Assembly: GCF_020085105.1 (NCBI RefSeq)
Contig: NC_058042.1
Location: 18,555,001 to 18,619,000 of the forward strand
DNA from: Siniperca chuatsi
Lineage: Eukaryota > Chordata > Actinopteri > Centrarchiformes > Sinipercidae
DNA: 64,000 bases
Direction: 5' to 3'
The notes beneath the pieces were generated by a model, which did not search any database, was not told the origin of the DNA, and saw nothing but the letters and a program-made list of their open reading frames with translations. Numbering within the stretch: the stretch's first letter is position 1; the number at the start of each line of letters is the position of its first letter. The translations under genes were made by a program, and so were the position numbers. This document shows positions 47,733 through 60,619 of the stretch, in pieces.

Positions 47733-47816
47733 AAAAATCCAAGAGAAGCTGGCTGCAGACAAGATGGTGGACGTCAAGCGCGATCTTGTCTGCAGCCAGC
47801 TTCTCTTTGGATTTTT
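47733..47816. repeat. Long near-perfect hairpin (33/34-bp arms)
   Basis: Arms 47733-47765 and 47783-47816 pair completely except for one extra A in the right arm, around a 17-base loop. This is within the size and shape of a miRNA precursor, but no conserved miRNA is recognised. Confidence 0.9.
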
Positions 47817-47891
47817 CTTCTAAAAAACATATCTGCCCTACAGAGCTCAATTTCTAAATACCATATAGGGATATCTTATGGAATTATTTTT

Positions 47892-48365
47892 GGTTAACCC
47901 TGTCCTCTGCATCCTCTTCACTCACACCAATTAACTTCATGTCCTCTCTCACTACATCCATAAATCTCCTCTTTGGTCTTCCTCCCTGTAACCTCACCGT
48001 TCCACCTGGGTCCCTCTCATTGACGCACATGTATTCTGTCTGACTGCGGCTAAGTTTCATTCCTGTTTTCCAGAGCAGACCTCCATCTCTCTAGATTTTC
48101 CTCCACCTGCTCCCTGCTCTCACTACAAATCACAATGTCATCCGCAAACATCATAGTCCATGGAGATTCCTGTCTAACCTCATCTGTCAGCCTGTCCATC
48201 ACCAGAGCAAACAAGAAGGGGCTCAGACCCGATCCTTGATGCAGACCCACCTCCACCTTGAACTCCTCTGTCGCATCTACAGCACACCTCACCTCGGTCT
48301 TACAGCTCTCATACATGTCCTGCACCACTCTAACATACTTCTCTGCCACTCCAGACTTCCTCATA
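47892..48365 (-). mobile_element. 5'-truncated RTE-type LINE fragment
   Basis: Minus-strand reading gives reverse transcriptase motifs: VEVGLHQGSGLSPFLFALVMD, then the catalytic FADD (WTMMFADDIVI) and EQVEENLERW. This is the RTE/Expander type seen in fish. The frame downstream toward 47892 carries the usual C-terminal region (WNGEVTGRKTK-like) with frame breaks. Most of the element is missing. Confidence 0.85.
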
Positions 48366-48559
48366 CAATATTGTTTTACATATAAATGCAACATGATAAA
48401 TGAATGGAAACTGAATAACAATCTCTAATAATAATGATAATATAAAAGTAAAATGATAAATGAAAAATGTGTATGTAGAATTGTTCATTGTCTCTTTTTA
48501 TTTTTATGTCATTTCCTGTGATTTCAACAAATAAAACTAAAGATCAAAGTGACATACGC

Positions 48560-48640
48560 CTTTAAAAGAGGCCCCGCCCTCTCGATCACACGCATGCGCA
48601 GTGTACATACTTCCGTTCCTTGACGGCAGCTGCAAGTCAG
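48560..48640 (+). promoter_or_regulatory. cmtr2: cmtr2 promoter and non-coding exon 1 donor
   Basis: A TATA-less, CpG-containing promoter: GC box CCCCGCCC at about 48572-48579, NRF1-type CGCATGCGCA at 48591-48600, and ETS-type CTTCCG at 48610-48615. A donor CAG|GTGAGT ends a short 5' UTR exon at 48640, which would splice to the acceptor at 51316-51317 just before the cmtr2 start. NRF1 and ETS sites are typical of housekeeping promoters. Confidence 0.6.
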
Positions 48641-49139
48641 GTGAGTTTCTGTTCAATGTGTTTGTGTGCCCCTTATCGACAGGCAGCTTTTCAGACTTTA
48701 CACTGGGATAGAAACATGTCTCTGAAAGCCTCCAGACAGCACAGCGTGTCAGAAAACTCAGTCATCGCGGGTTTTAGGAGACACAACTCGGCCTCGAGCA
48801 CTTCGCTGTAGGACGCGTCCCATTCAGATTCAGCTGAGGATAGACTTGTGTTAACACAGTTTGTGTTTGTCACTGTCCTTCCAGCCCAAAAGGTGCAGCT
48901 ACATTTAAGGCTGTTTGCTGTAAAGTTCAGCATTAAATACCTTGCACCGTTAATTCTGTTTTGCCTACAGTGTGCAGGAAATATATTATCGTACCGGACT
49001 TGTCCCACATTACACATATTGCATATATCCAGTTTAGGAGGAAAGTGAAATTTCCAGATTCCATGTTGCCAGAATTTCTCATTTCAAGCATCCATTTCTG
49101 AATCTGTTATATACATACATACTATCACTCAGACTCAGT

Positions 49140-50065
49140 GCTGGAAAGTAAGTACATTTACTTAAGTACTGTCCTTAAGCACAATTTTGAGGTACTTCAG
49201 TATTTTGACTTTATGCAACTTTGTACATGTACCTAAGTATTCGCAGCTTTTGCCATGACACTCAAAATTGAGCTCAGGTGCATCCTGTTTCCACTGATCA
49301 TCCTTGAGATGTTTCAACAACTTGATTGGAGTCGACCTGTGGTAAATTCAGTTGATTAGACATGATTTGGAAAGGCACACACCGGTCTATATAAGGTCCC
49401 ACAGTCAACAGTGCATGTCAGAGCACAAACCAAGCCATAAAGTCCAAGGAATTGTCTGTAGACCTCAGAGACAGTATTGTATCGAGGCACAGATCTGGGG
49501 AAGGGTACAGAAACATGTCTGCAGCATTGAAGGTCCCAATGAGCACTGTGGCCTCCATCATCCATAAATGGAAGAAGTTTGGATCCACCAGGACTCTTCC
49601 TAGAGCTGGCCACCCGGCCAAACTGAGTGATCGGGGGAGAAGGGCCTTAGTCAGGGAGGTGACCAAGAACCCGATGGTCACTCTGACAAAGCTCCAGTGT
49701 TTCTCTGTGGAGAGAGGAGAACCTTCCAGAAGAACCACCATCTCTGCAGCACTCCACCAATCAGGCCTGTATGGTGGAGTGGCCCGACGGAGGCCACTCC
49801 TCAGTAAAAGGCATCATACTCAAAAAGACTTGAGGCTGTAATTGGTGCCAAATGTTCTTTAACATTTTAAGTATTGAGCAAAGGTTGTCAATACTTATAT
49901 ACATGTGATTTATTTATTTATTTTTTTTTGTATTTTATTTTGAACAAATTTTGCAAAGATTTCAAACAAAAATGACTTTAATCCATTTTGGAATAAGGCT
50001 GTAACATAACGAAATGTGGAAAAAGTGAAGCGCTGTGAATAGTTTCCGGATGCTCTGTACTTCAG
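49140..50065 (+). mobile_element. Internally deleted Tc1-like transposon nested in another repeat
   Basis: From 49452, plus-strand reading gives the N-terminal helix-turn-helix DNA-binding part of a Tc1 transposase (RDSIVSRHRSGEGYRNMSAA, STVASIIHKWKKFGSTRTLP, RRALVREVTKNP). The catalytic DDE domain is missing: after LLSKRHH the sequence jumps to the element's 3' UTR. The right end (GTGAAGCGCTGTGAATAGT..., to about 50060) is well kept, the left end (about 49231) is worn. Flanking 'agtacatttacttaagtact' at 49152 belongs to a different teleost repeat into which it inserted. Confidence 0.85.
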
Positions 50066-51316
50066 ATGCTGCTACAGCTGAGGTCTCAAAGATTCTTTAT
50101 AAACTTGCAGCACATCTGAGATGATAAATTTAGACCTAATTAATTATCAATGTATAACTTATCTCAAGTCTCTGTCACCTTTCTAAATATTGTGTATTGA
50201 TAAAACCGTAACATCAGGCTGTTTTTCTTGCTAGTTTATGTTAACAGCAGCTGAACCGTTTACAAACACAGAACGGAGTAGATCACTTTCATACACACAA
50301 GCTGTGCTTAACAATATTATTTATGAGGAATAATTGATGAATGTGCTGCCATTAGCTATATACCGTATATTGCCATTCATCACTGTGTCACTGCAGTCTA
50401 ATCAAGGAATGATCCAGAAATATGTTCTCCTGTCCAGTGTTGTCATCTAAATCATGAGCAGAGGATTAGCTCAGGGGTTAATTTGATCATGACTGTAAAT
50501 TATTTTTTGTTATGAATTAGAAAGTGCTCACTAATTACATGAATTGTAACAAAGTATTTTTAGCACACCATGATGGCCTAGTAAAAGGTCGTACCGTCAC
50601 AGACTAACCTGAATATAGTTTTTTGATGACCATGCTCTTGTGTCAGCCATACGGTGGTAAACAAACACAACGTTGCTGTCTTGTGAAACCACATATCTCC
50701 AAATTTGGTGATTTTGAATTTTTCTATGGATTGAGAAAAGTCTCCTACTTCTTAAGATAAATAAATCATTTAAAAACTCACTTTTTGGAAAAATGCATTG
50801 TCACAAAGCTGAAAACTGGGCGGATTTCTTGACAATTTGGAGATACGTGGTTTCCACAGTACAGCAACAAAATCTTTAATCTAACTTGGACCCTCATGTA
50901 GTCGTCATATGAAAATGTTCATTATACTCCAGTGTATGCCATAATTTTCACATCTTATTAGAAGAGGCTGTATTGTAGAAAATCTCTTGTTCTCTCGAGG
51001 TAATCGCCAGTATTCAGACTCCCCTGTTGCCTGAGGGCACCACATCGCAATGAGTCGACGTTAGTAATTCAACACCACTCATGCATGTAGAGGAAAAAGA
51101 AGGGTTGCAGAGCAGGGCTTGGTTTAATTCACTGTGAAATGTACAGTTTGCAGATTGACTCTACCTGTGCCATGAAAGCAGGTCACATGAACACTGAACA
51201 GTCTGGTGCATTGCATCAAAACAGAAAGTGGATGCAGTTGTTTTTTTGTTTTTTTTTGTTTGTTTTTTTTTTTAAATCAGAGCATTTCTAACTCCTCTTG
51301 TTGTTTTACGACAACA
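50066..51316. other. cmtr2 intron 1, remainder
   Basis: No gene or named repeat; a T-rich tract (51240-51275) serves as part of the polypyrimidine region before the exon 2 acceptor. Confidence 0.4.
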
Positions 51317-51326
51317 GGTGTGGAGG

Positions 51327-54300
51327 ATGAGCTCGGGCAATGGGACCAGGAGGAAAGTCGGCAAGCTGCAGCATTTCAACAACATGGTGGCGATTGACCC
51401 TGAAACACTGACTGAGATTCAAGGCCTTTTTGGTAAAGTTAGAACCTATGTGAAACCGTCCAATGGGGAGTGGCGAATCCCCGATCCAAACGCTGTTCTC
51501 AGATACTCTGCGGAGAAGCACTGCCGGCTGCAGGCCCTGAAGGCGTCTCTGAACGCTGTAAAGAACCAGCTCAGTGACAAGGACGTCCAGGTCTGGCATC
51601 AGCACACCAACTCCACCAATCGAGCCGGGAAGGTGATTGCTGCCGTACGTTCTGCTGCCAATGCGGAGATCTGCACTCAGGCCTGGTGCAAGTTCTTTGA
51701 GATCCTGGGAACCTTCACTCTTCTTCCAGAGGAGGCCCTTCAAAATGGAGAGCTGAACACGGTCCACCTGTGTGAAGCTCCAGGAGCCTTTATAACCGCT
51801 CTGAACCACTACATCAAAACCAGCGAGTCAACGCGCTACTGTGACTGGAACTGGGCAGCCAACACTCTCAACCCATACCATGAGGCTAATGGCGGGAGCA
51901 CAACGATTGCAGATGATCGGTTAATCGCTAACACACTGCCCTGGTGGTTCTTTGGCTCGGATAACACAGGCAATGTCATGATCCAGAAGCATTTGCTGGA
52001 GCTGCAGGCGTTTGTGTCTAACATGCGTAGAGTTGATTTGGTGACGGCAGATGGCAGTTTTGACTGTCAGGAGAACCCAGACGAGCAGGAGGCGCTGGTG
52101 GCGTCACTGCATTTCTGCGAGGTCACAGCTGCACTGCTGCTCCTGAGCCCCGGTGGCTCCTTTGTACTGAAAATGTTCACCCTGTATGAACACTCCTCTG
52201 TCTGCTTACTCTACCTGCTGAACTGCTGTTTCCACTCCGTCAACGTCTTCAAACCTTCCACCAGCAAGTCGGGCAACTCTGAGGTTTATGTCGTGTGTCT
52301 GAACTACGATGGCAAGGAAGCTGTGAAGCCTCTGCTCTCAAAACTGATTCGTAACTACGGACCAAATCTGGCTGACCGAGAGGCGCTTTTCCCAAACTCT
52401 CTTGTCCCAGAGTTGTTTCTGAAACAACACGAAGAGGTGTGCATGTACTTCCACGCGCTGCAGGTGGAGACGATCACAGAAAACCTGCGACTGTCTGAAG
52501 GAATGAGCACCGAGCAGAGGCAGCGGCTCGATTACATCAGAGACTGTACGGCTCAGGAATACCTGCAGCGCTTCCAGGTAGGATGTTTGTAGACCATCAC
52601 CTTGTCATATAATTGAGCTTCAAAGTTAATTCTTGACCTTTGAAACAGCAGCTGCCAAAAATGATTTCACCTAAAGGTCCATTTTGCAGCTGTTCTAGTC
52701 CTTCATCAGCAGATGGAGTTTGCCCAGCTGTCAAGCAATTGTAGATGCTACTGTTTTTTCTAGCACTTAACAGAGTTTTTGTCTATGTTGACCTAAAAAT
52801 TAAGCTTTAAACTTTGAAATTGGGTTTTTTTTGGTCAATTGTCAGATGTTTATCACACTATTTGAACTCATTCTAGATTGAGTGAAACATTGCATTTGAA
52901 GTCTTCAGTTAAATTTTAGTCCTTTTTTTTTTTTTTTTTTTTTTAAATGTATTTTTGCAAATCGCAAACACAGAATGGACAGCTAGCGGGCCGTGAGGAG
53001 ATATTCGCTGAATTTGACAAAAAGACGTGTATTGGATTAGAATCGCATACTCCACCTTTAACACCAGGCTGAATACCAGTGTTTTGCTGCCCTTTGTTGT
53101 TGAAAGTTTCAAGCCCGTTTCACCTTTGACCACAACCAGGATCACTGATAGGTGCAGTTGGGTGTGGTCAGAAGTGTGCTGTACCCAGCAGTGAGGTCAC
53201 GGGGTCCTGGAGTCCACCTGCTTTTCACTGCAGCAAAGTGAAGTTAAACCACTCGAGGTCAGCAAAGACAAGACTTTCAGGGGGTGTTAAGTTACTCTTT
53301 AAGGTCTGGCCTGACCCTGTGGTCCACTGAAGTGCACTATTGAAGTTTTTTTGAGGAATAGTTTGATCTGTAAAATGACACGTCATCAAAGGTTACCAGA
53401 GTCCAACTGATGTCTTATTAGGTTATTCAGTCTAACAGTCAAAAAAAGTAAAAATGTATTCAATTCGTAATCGTATGAAACCAAGAAAAGCAACATTTTA
53501 TACAACTAGCATATGTTTTGCTGCTAAATGATACTGATTAATATTCTGTCACAATTGTCATTAGTTTATTTTTAGTAATGCTAGGGATGGGAATGTTGGT
53601 CGGTCCACCACTTCCAGACGGTCCAGACAAATATCTCTATCTCAACAACTATTGGATGGATTTCCAATATGGTGCAGATATTCATGGTCCCCAGAGGATG
53701 AATCCTATTGACTTTGGTCCCCTGACTTTTCCTCTAGCGACACCAGGGGGTTCACATTTATGGTTTTGAGTGAAATGTCTCAACAACTATTGGATGGATT
53801 GCCATGAAATTTGGTACACACATTCATGTCCCGCTTAGGATGAATTTTAATCACTTTGGTGATCCTCTCACTTTTGGTTTAAGACCAAATATTTGCAAAA
53901 TTAATAACATTCCCATCAGCCTCAGCTGTACTTTGTTTTGTGCAAATTAAGAAATGTTAATTGCATGCTAACATGCTACACTAAGATGGTGAACATGGTA
54001 AAGATTATTCCTGCTTAGAATCAGCATGTTAACATTGTCATTGTGAGCATGTTAGTATGGTTACTTTACCTGGGCCTATGTACATCCTCACACAGACACT
54101 AGCATGGTTGTAGACTCTTATTCTTGTTTATTGATTAGCTAATTGGCTAATCACAGTACAATGCACAAAACCTGCCATTCCTTATTGGTGAGATCTAATC
54201 AAGTTGCAGATAATTCTCATGGAGGAAACTTTATACCTGTGACTCATTTTGCATTGTCTTTTGTAAAGTTGCTGAATGCTTACTAAGTAGCAAAAATCCT

Positions 54301-55473
54301 AAAGCAGTCCCCCCCCCCTTTGAAATCCAACATTGGTCTCTGCTTTCATTGTAGCTGAATGCAATTAAAGCTTTCTAAAAGTCTAAAATTGAACTTGATC
54401 CATTGTCTCTGGCATAGGTGAGCTTCCTTCCCCGGAGTCGATGGATCTCTCGCAACACGGTGAGTCCCGCCTGCTGCAGTGTCTCAGTGGGCCGACCTCT
54501 GGGACAGAAGAAGCAAACAGGCTCCTTCAATGAGCGGCAGGAATTGCAGACCCTGAGCTGGAGGGAGCGCATTGAGAGGGGTTGCTATGCCACCTTGGTA
54601 CAGAGACACTACACTGAGGCTGGTGGGCAAGGCTGCGTGCTGGAAGGACCGCTGTCTGAGTGTCACATGGATTCATGGTACGTTATCGTGGGGGCTGCTC
54701 TGCCTGCAGTCAGAAACTCTCCGTTCTGTGAAGGAGGATTGTTAAACCACTTGAATGAAGCCCTGATGGACACAGCAGTAGACTGGACTCGTGTACCTCC
54801 CTGTGACTCTTGCCATGTGGTTTGCACAGCCTCCATCTTGTCCAACATTGCAGATCTTTGCGTCTTCACAGCCGACAGTGATGGGAACAAAAAGAAGAGG
54901 CAATGTCTGGTGTTTGGCAGCCGCTCAGTGTGGGGTGCCTGTGAAAGCCAGCTTGGGGATTTAGTCTTAACATTTTCTACAGAGCCTTCATTTCCTCAAA
55001 GATTGTGCAGCATGCTGCATGACGGGGTGCCGCTGTACCAGCAGCAGCTCTTAGGTTGTGTTGTGTTTTCCCTGCAGACCCTGAACTCTGGGGATGCCCT
55101 GCTGCTGCCTGTGTTTTCTGCCCTCACCCGTGTCACCGCAGCAGTTGTGCTCTGCCTGCATGTGTGTTTTTGCTCAGTCACGTTCAGGTGCCCCCCACCC
55201 TCAGGCATAGTTGGGACAGTTCTTGTGTGTATTGGTTTCTGCCCTGAAGCTGCTGCACGAATACTCCCTGTTCTCATTAACGTCCATAACTGCATGGGTC
55301 AGTTATTAAGAGGAGAGGACGACTCGGGTAAAAATCTGCCGCCTGGGTGTGACAGACAGGTGCTGCAGTTTGTTCCCATGGAGGAACTGCTCACAGGAGG
55401 ACTGACTGAGTTCCTGTGGACCATGAACTCTGAAATCATCCAACAGAAGCTGCATTTGCTCATGCAAACATAG
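51327..55473 (+). CDS. cmtr2: Cap-specific mRNA (nucleoside-2'-O-)-methyltransferase 2
   Basis: Two coding exons, 51327-52577 and 54418-55473, join in phase 0 to give 768 aa (human 770). ATG 51327 (MSSGNGTRRK) follows the acceptor by 9 bases; the GTG right at the acceptor is not the start. The enzyme moves a methyl group from SAM to the 2'-OH of the second transcribed nucleotide, turning cap1 into cap2. The N-terminal half is the RrmJ-type methyltransferase: K102 (NRAGK), SAM loop CEAPGAF (149-155), D242 (VTADGSFD), K282 (GGSFVLKMF) and E319 (NSEVYVV), matching the K-D-K-E set. The C-terminal half (exon 3) is the inactive methyltransferase-like domain, less conserved but aligned (SRWISR, ETLSWRER-like, SECHMDSW, QVLQFVPMEELL). 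All catalytic residues are present. Confidence 0.96.
52578..53579 (+). other. cmtr2 intron 2, first part
   Basis: Contains a poly(T) tract at about 52921-52944. No other feature is recognised. Confidence 0.5.
53600..54140 (+). repeat. Dispersed teleost repeat (GCTAACATGCTAA family), copy 4
   Basis: In cmtr2 intron 2, same orientation as the 26 kb copy. Two tandem internal modules each contain 'caacaactattggatgga', followed by 'cattcccatcagcctcagctg' and 'gctaacatgctacactaagatgg' (in parts). Confidence 0.85.
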
Positions 55474-56488
55474 TGCAGTTTAGTGAGCTGTGACTCTGGG
55501 GTACATACTATCGCTTCAAAAGCTGTGTCATTGTTAGTCTGTTTTATTCTTGTTTTATCAGCAGACTGTTAACCACATGAGCTTCCAGCAGTCTGTCATT
55601 GAATCATTTTTGTCTGCTGATAGTAAAATGTTACTCCACTGATTTAGCTTTGCACTCCTATAATAATGGTTGGACTCACAATGGGTAATTTTAAAGACAG
55701 GATCAAAATCGATGCAGCATAACCAGAGATATCATCTTTTTTTTAAATTCCACACATTCTTCTTCCTTGTCAAAACCTGTCGCTTACATTACCTCCAATG
55801 CAACTCAACCGCTGACAGTTCGATCAGAGATTCAGGGGTGTTATGCTATGCGGCTAATGTAGCCTAGAGCCGCTAGCCTCAAGCAGAGATGAGGAGCGCG
55901 AGCTACAGAGGTCTGGTAAGCTCACTTCTTTCCAACTCCACACCCCCAGATTTTTTTCATTTTCAAACTTGTAGTCTTCAGCCCCAACTGACGCTGACTC
56001 AAGTGACATCACTTGAGGACATTTATCAGATTTCACACATCTCCCTCTGGAGACACAAAAGGCTTTATACAGCTTTTTTCACATATGCAGTAGCACTCCC
56101 CATCAACTGTAACCAGACTGATGTGTAAAATCAGTGGAGTCTAATAATGATGCTCACCAGCAGCGATGGTATTAAACTAACTGCTGTATTCTACATATTA
56201 CACTGTGTTTTCAATGCTTTTATTTATTAAGGATCCTCCAGCTGGTGTAATGATGTATTGGATACAGTATCTAAGGGATGCTTCTGGGACTTAATGTAAT
56301 GATGTAAAAGTTAAAATGGCTGACTTTTGAAGGATGGTGCCATGTAGCCAGCGGTTTAAAGGACATTTGGACACTGTACCATTTAGATTAGCATACCACA
56401 TTAGAGCCTGACAGATACTTTGGCATGACCGATTATATTGGCCCATTTTAAAGTATCACAGATTGCAGAAATTGTCTGTCACGTGTAC

Positions 56489-56519
<31 letters not shown>

Positions 56520-57640
56520 CCATAATTTTTATTATTATACTTGATGACGGTCAGGGTAGAAGTTTATCCCATTACTTATTTGGCAAGAGGAAATAAGATG
56601 AATATATAATAAATTAGTTTAGAGGCCAACTGATACTGGAATTTTGAGTATGATGGCGATATTGATTTTATTTATTTATTTTTTTCAGAGTTTAAAAAGT
56701 CCAATAACAATATATTATAGGTATGCATTTGGTTGTTAAAGAATTGGGCCTAAGATATGAGCTGAGTGTAGAGCTGCTATTTCTTAATTTGGTGGTTCGT
56801 TTTTATATTTTACACAATTTATTCATATAATCATTTATTTGATAATGTCTTTATTTATGTTAATATTGAATGTTTTGGGATTCCATAGCTGAGCTGGACA
56901 TTTGATGTTTTGGAGTTGAAAAATAAACTTGCCAGTGCTCTCTATCTGTGTAATGGTGACACTATTTCTGAAGTACATATAAATGCTGATATATCACTGA
57001 TGAGCTAAAATCAGCCAATAATATCTACCATGCTGATGTATCAGTTGTGCTTTAATGCAGATGTCCAAACTGATGTTAAATTGTAAAAGGTAAGCCTTCA
57101 CTTCATCAGTTAGGTCTCAAACGTCTTTATCGTTTCAGTTCCAACAAAATGTATGTGTGCTATGTACAAAGCTTTTGACAACCTGTAGACAAGAACAACT
57201 TTGTCTGATGACACAAACTTGGAGTGCATGAAAATGCAAATTGCTTTCAGTACTTGATCAGCAGAACTCATCCGTGGCTAAATTCACTGAGGATTTTAGG
57301 GAGGCTGAATAAACAATAGTCCAACCCTCGGCACCAAACCCCCTGTCAGTCACAGATGGTTTGTTTTGAAATCCACATCACAAAGACCCTGGAGTTTTAC
57401 CCTGAAGTGCCTGTTGTGTTTTACAAAACATTATTTCATTCCAGGAAGTTGGGGATCTTTATGCCATAATGCAGTTTTTAGTCGACTTCCTGTTAACCAA
57501 TTATTTTCTCTATACAAATGTGAAACGATAGCCTGCGTGCACTAAAATGTTTTATACTGCTTGAACTATACAACAAGGGAGCTGTTGAGAAAAGAAACAT
57601 ACATATGTAGCTTCAATAAAAATATGCTGTATTTGTTTAT
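55474..57640 (+). other. cmtr2: Probable cmtr2 3' UTR and flank
   Basis: Follows the cmtr2 stop. Candidate AATAAA signals lie at 56922-56927 and 57615-57620. A poly(T) tract is at about 56489-56515. No separate gene is supported. Confidence 0.4.
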
Positions 57641-60615
57641 TTGTAGTTTTTTATTTTTGGTTTATAATATCAGTACAATGTAACTGAGGAGTTTTATTAC
57701 AAAAAGAATAAAAATGTGCACTAACAAATAACATGAAGTCTAGGTTTTCTGTTCCCTGAGACAGCTGAAATGTCACTACATCTTCTAACTGAAAACGAGG
57801 ACATCTGCATATTGATTGAAGCTTTTGTAACAAGCCTAGTGTTCATACAGAAAACCTCCCATTTCCTTCTCTGAAATAAACACAATGTGCTTTAGTCAAT
57901 TCAGTAATTTGTAGTAGAAAATATCTTCAGATACTGTTTCAGAAACAAAACTACAAGTCTACCACTTGCTTGCAGTCTTGTCAGGCTTTAATGTTCGTTA
58001 CACACTAGAAAACAACACTGAGAGATAAGATTGATGAAAACTGGAGTGACAGCTTTGCTATTCTTAGTTCCTTAGCAGAAGCACTTCTCATGCAGGTGCA
58101 CTGGAGATGACTCTCATTGATCCAATACTATTTTCAAGCAATTCCTAGATTCTTACCACTGGTGGGGCTTAAACGTAACTTCTGGCCTGAGGGTGGCACC
58201 AGAGGAAAGATTTATCTTCTGTACAGCGGCCATCTTAAGACATTTCAGACTCAGTTTGTCAGGCTCAGCTCCATGTTGTCAGATTTTACTTTGGTTTCAT
58301 TTTCGCCTAAAGCAGCGGTTCCTAAACTGACTAGAGACAGTGAGTTCTTAAGATAAATGTTTTTTTTTTCTTACTAAAGTGAAACTTGTGGACAAAACAA
58401 GATCACTTAAAACAGCATAATTACACGGATCAGAGGTGCAGGAAGACCATTGTGCATCTCTCTGTGTGATTGTATCACTTATCGTCCACTGATGCCTTTC
58501 AGACTCGCTGATTTGAACATTTGAGTGTGTTGGTGAGGGCTTTACTATATGTGCATTTATATACTGTATACAGTTTATGCATGTACAAGTGTGTTTTAGT
58601 GGGTTTTAGTACGTTTCAGGGTGAGCTACTGTAGTGATACTGTAGTGAGGAATGTGGAGCCTGTATGGTGGGACTGCAGATTTACAGTACGCTGACACAG
58701 CCTGAAATAAGAAATAGTGTGATTGTATTTGGTGTATCTGTTAATGTCAGATAACTGTTGTAACAGTCTTATTACCTGTGATATCTATGTCTATCTTTAT
58801 GCCACTGTCATTCATTCATTCATTGTACTAAGCTAGACTGCCACCACAGCCATATCTCAGCTGCTTTACTTTGTGTAATGCAGGCATTGGTGGATATGTT
58901 TGGTAGATTTTGTGATCGTTACAGTGCCTGCAGACGGAGCTGATACTTGAATGCCGATTACCCAAAATTCCTCAGCATCTGTGAACAAGGAGAAGAAGAT
59001 GGAGTTTGTGGAGGCATCATCATCCATGCATAATCTCCTGCAGCATGTCATCACCTCCTCCACCTGCTAATGAAAAACTGACCAGACGTTGCATCTTAAA
59101 ATAGAAATGAATCCTGCCTGCAGTAGGTTCACTTTAGAGGTCACAGACAGCACAAACACAATACAAACCACCTCAGTAGGTCAAAAGAGAGATCAATCTC
59201 TGATCTGTTTATTGCCAATTTGATTGTTGTCCTCTGTGTTCAGCTCATTGTTTTTTCCCCTTTGGACCAGTCCTGATATAGGTTAGTATTTTGGGTCAAC
59301 CTCTTATCATACAAAACTCTCCAAAGGTTACTTGCTGGGTTTTAATTTGTCAGTTTAATACCTCCAGAGTTTCTGCTCTTGTGATATTGTGGATTACAGT
59401 TGAAAACTGGATCAGAGAGCAAATCAGCAACTCATCTTTCACTAATCTCTCTCCGTGTTTGTCCGACTCCAGCGACACCACCGCCCACACAAACAATTCA
59501 AATCAGACACATTCATACAAATTGACGATTTAGGAGATTTTTCCCTCATTCTTTACATGCACAACAGGAAGAGAAAGCAAATAAATATTGTACAGTGAGT
59601 CTCTTTAAAATGTCAACCCCAAAATGGTGAGGTTTCATGAAAACAGAAGTTGTGTTAGACAGAGCGTGTGTGTGATTGAGTCAAGTGATTGGGTTGTATT
59701 GTGTACCAGGAGTGTAAGCTGTCCTCTGTCCTGAGGTCAGTGTTCTTCTGTCACCACTCTGTCCTTTCCAAATACTGTTAGTACGCACACACACACACAC
59801 ACACACCAGCAAACCAGTATTTATATCTCTGCAGCTGATGCTGACTACAGTCCAATCTGTGAGGATGAAGTGATCAGATGGTGAACTCACTTAGAATTTA
59901 TTCAAGGTGAAAACAAAACAGTTTTCTGAATTGATGTAGTTTCAAGTTAATTTAATTGTTTCATGTAAAGGTTGCTGACCTATAACACTGCTTAATCATT
60001 TTAGATATCATTGATGTGTGCACAAAGTAAACATACAATAAAACATATGTTGTATCATTATGTATACAACTATATGTGGTGATGAAATAGTAGTAGTAGT
60101 AGTAGACAATAAATAGAGAGATGATAAATATGGTGAAAAGAAAGCCAATAATAAATCAGATGCAAATTGACAATAATGAACCTTCAGGCAAGCAGTGAAT
60201 TCCAGGACCACGCATCATAATACTTTCAGTACAACTGTGACAGAATGCAGTATCTGTGACTGAGCAGAGACTCGCTGTCTACAGAGAAAAGATGTTGACA
60301 GATCAGATGAAGTGAAACTCTCATTGTGCAACAAAAATAAGGCAGCAGCAATAAACTTGTGAGGAGGAGAGTTGTGTTCCCTGCAGAGTAGGGTGTGTTC
60401 ATCACAGGAATTCAGCTCAGTCAGTCAATTGTCTCTCTGTGGTCTCATTCTAAGAGAAACTGTCTTGCTCGTTAGTCTCGCTTTGTAGCTGCAATCGCTA
60501 ATCTGTGAGAGAAATAAAGTAGGCTTGCAGTAGAGACAGTATTAACATTCCTCAAAACATCCTCAGCATAACAAAATGACTATTAAACTCCTTGTTTTAT
60601 TCTGTTCATGAGTCA
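57641..60615. other. Intergenic, microsatellites only
   Basis: Short (CA)n at about 59784-59806 and (AGT)n at about 60089-60105. No gene recognised on either strand. Confidence 0.4.
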
Positions 60616-60619
60616 ACCG

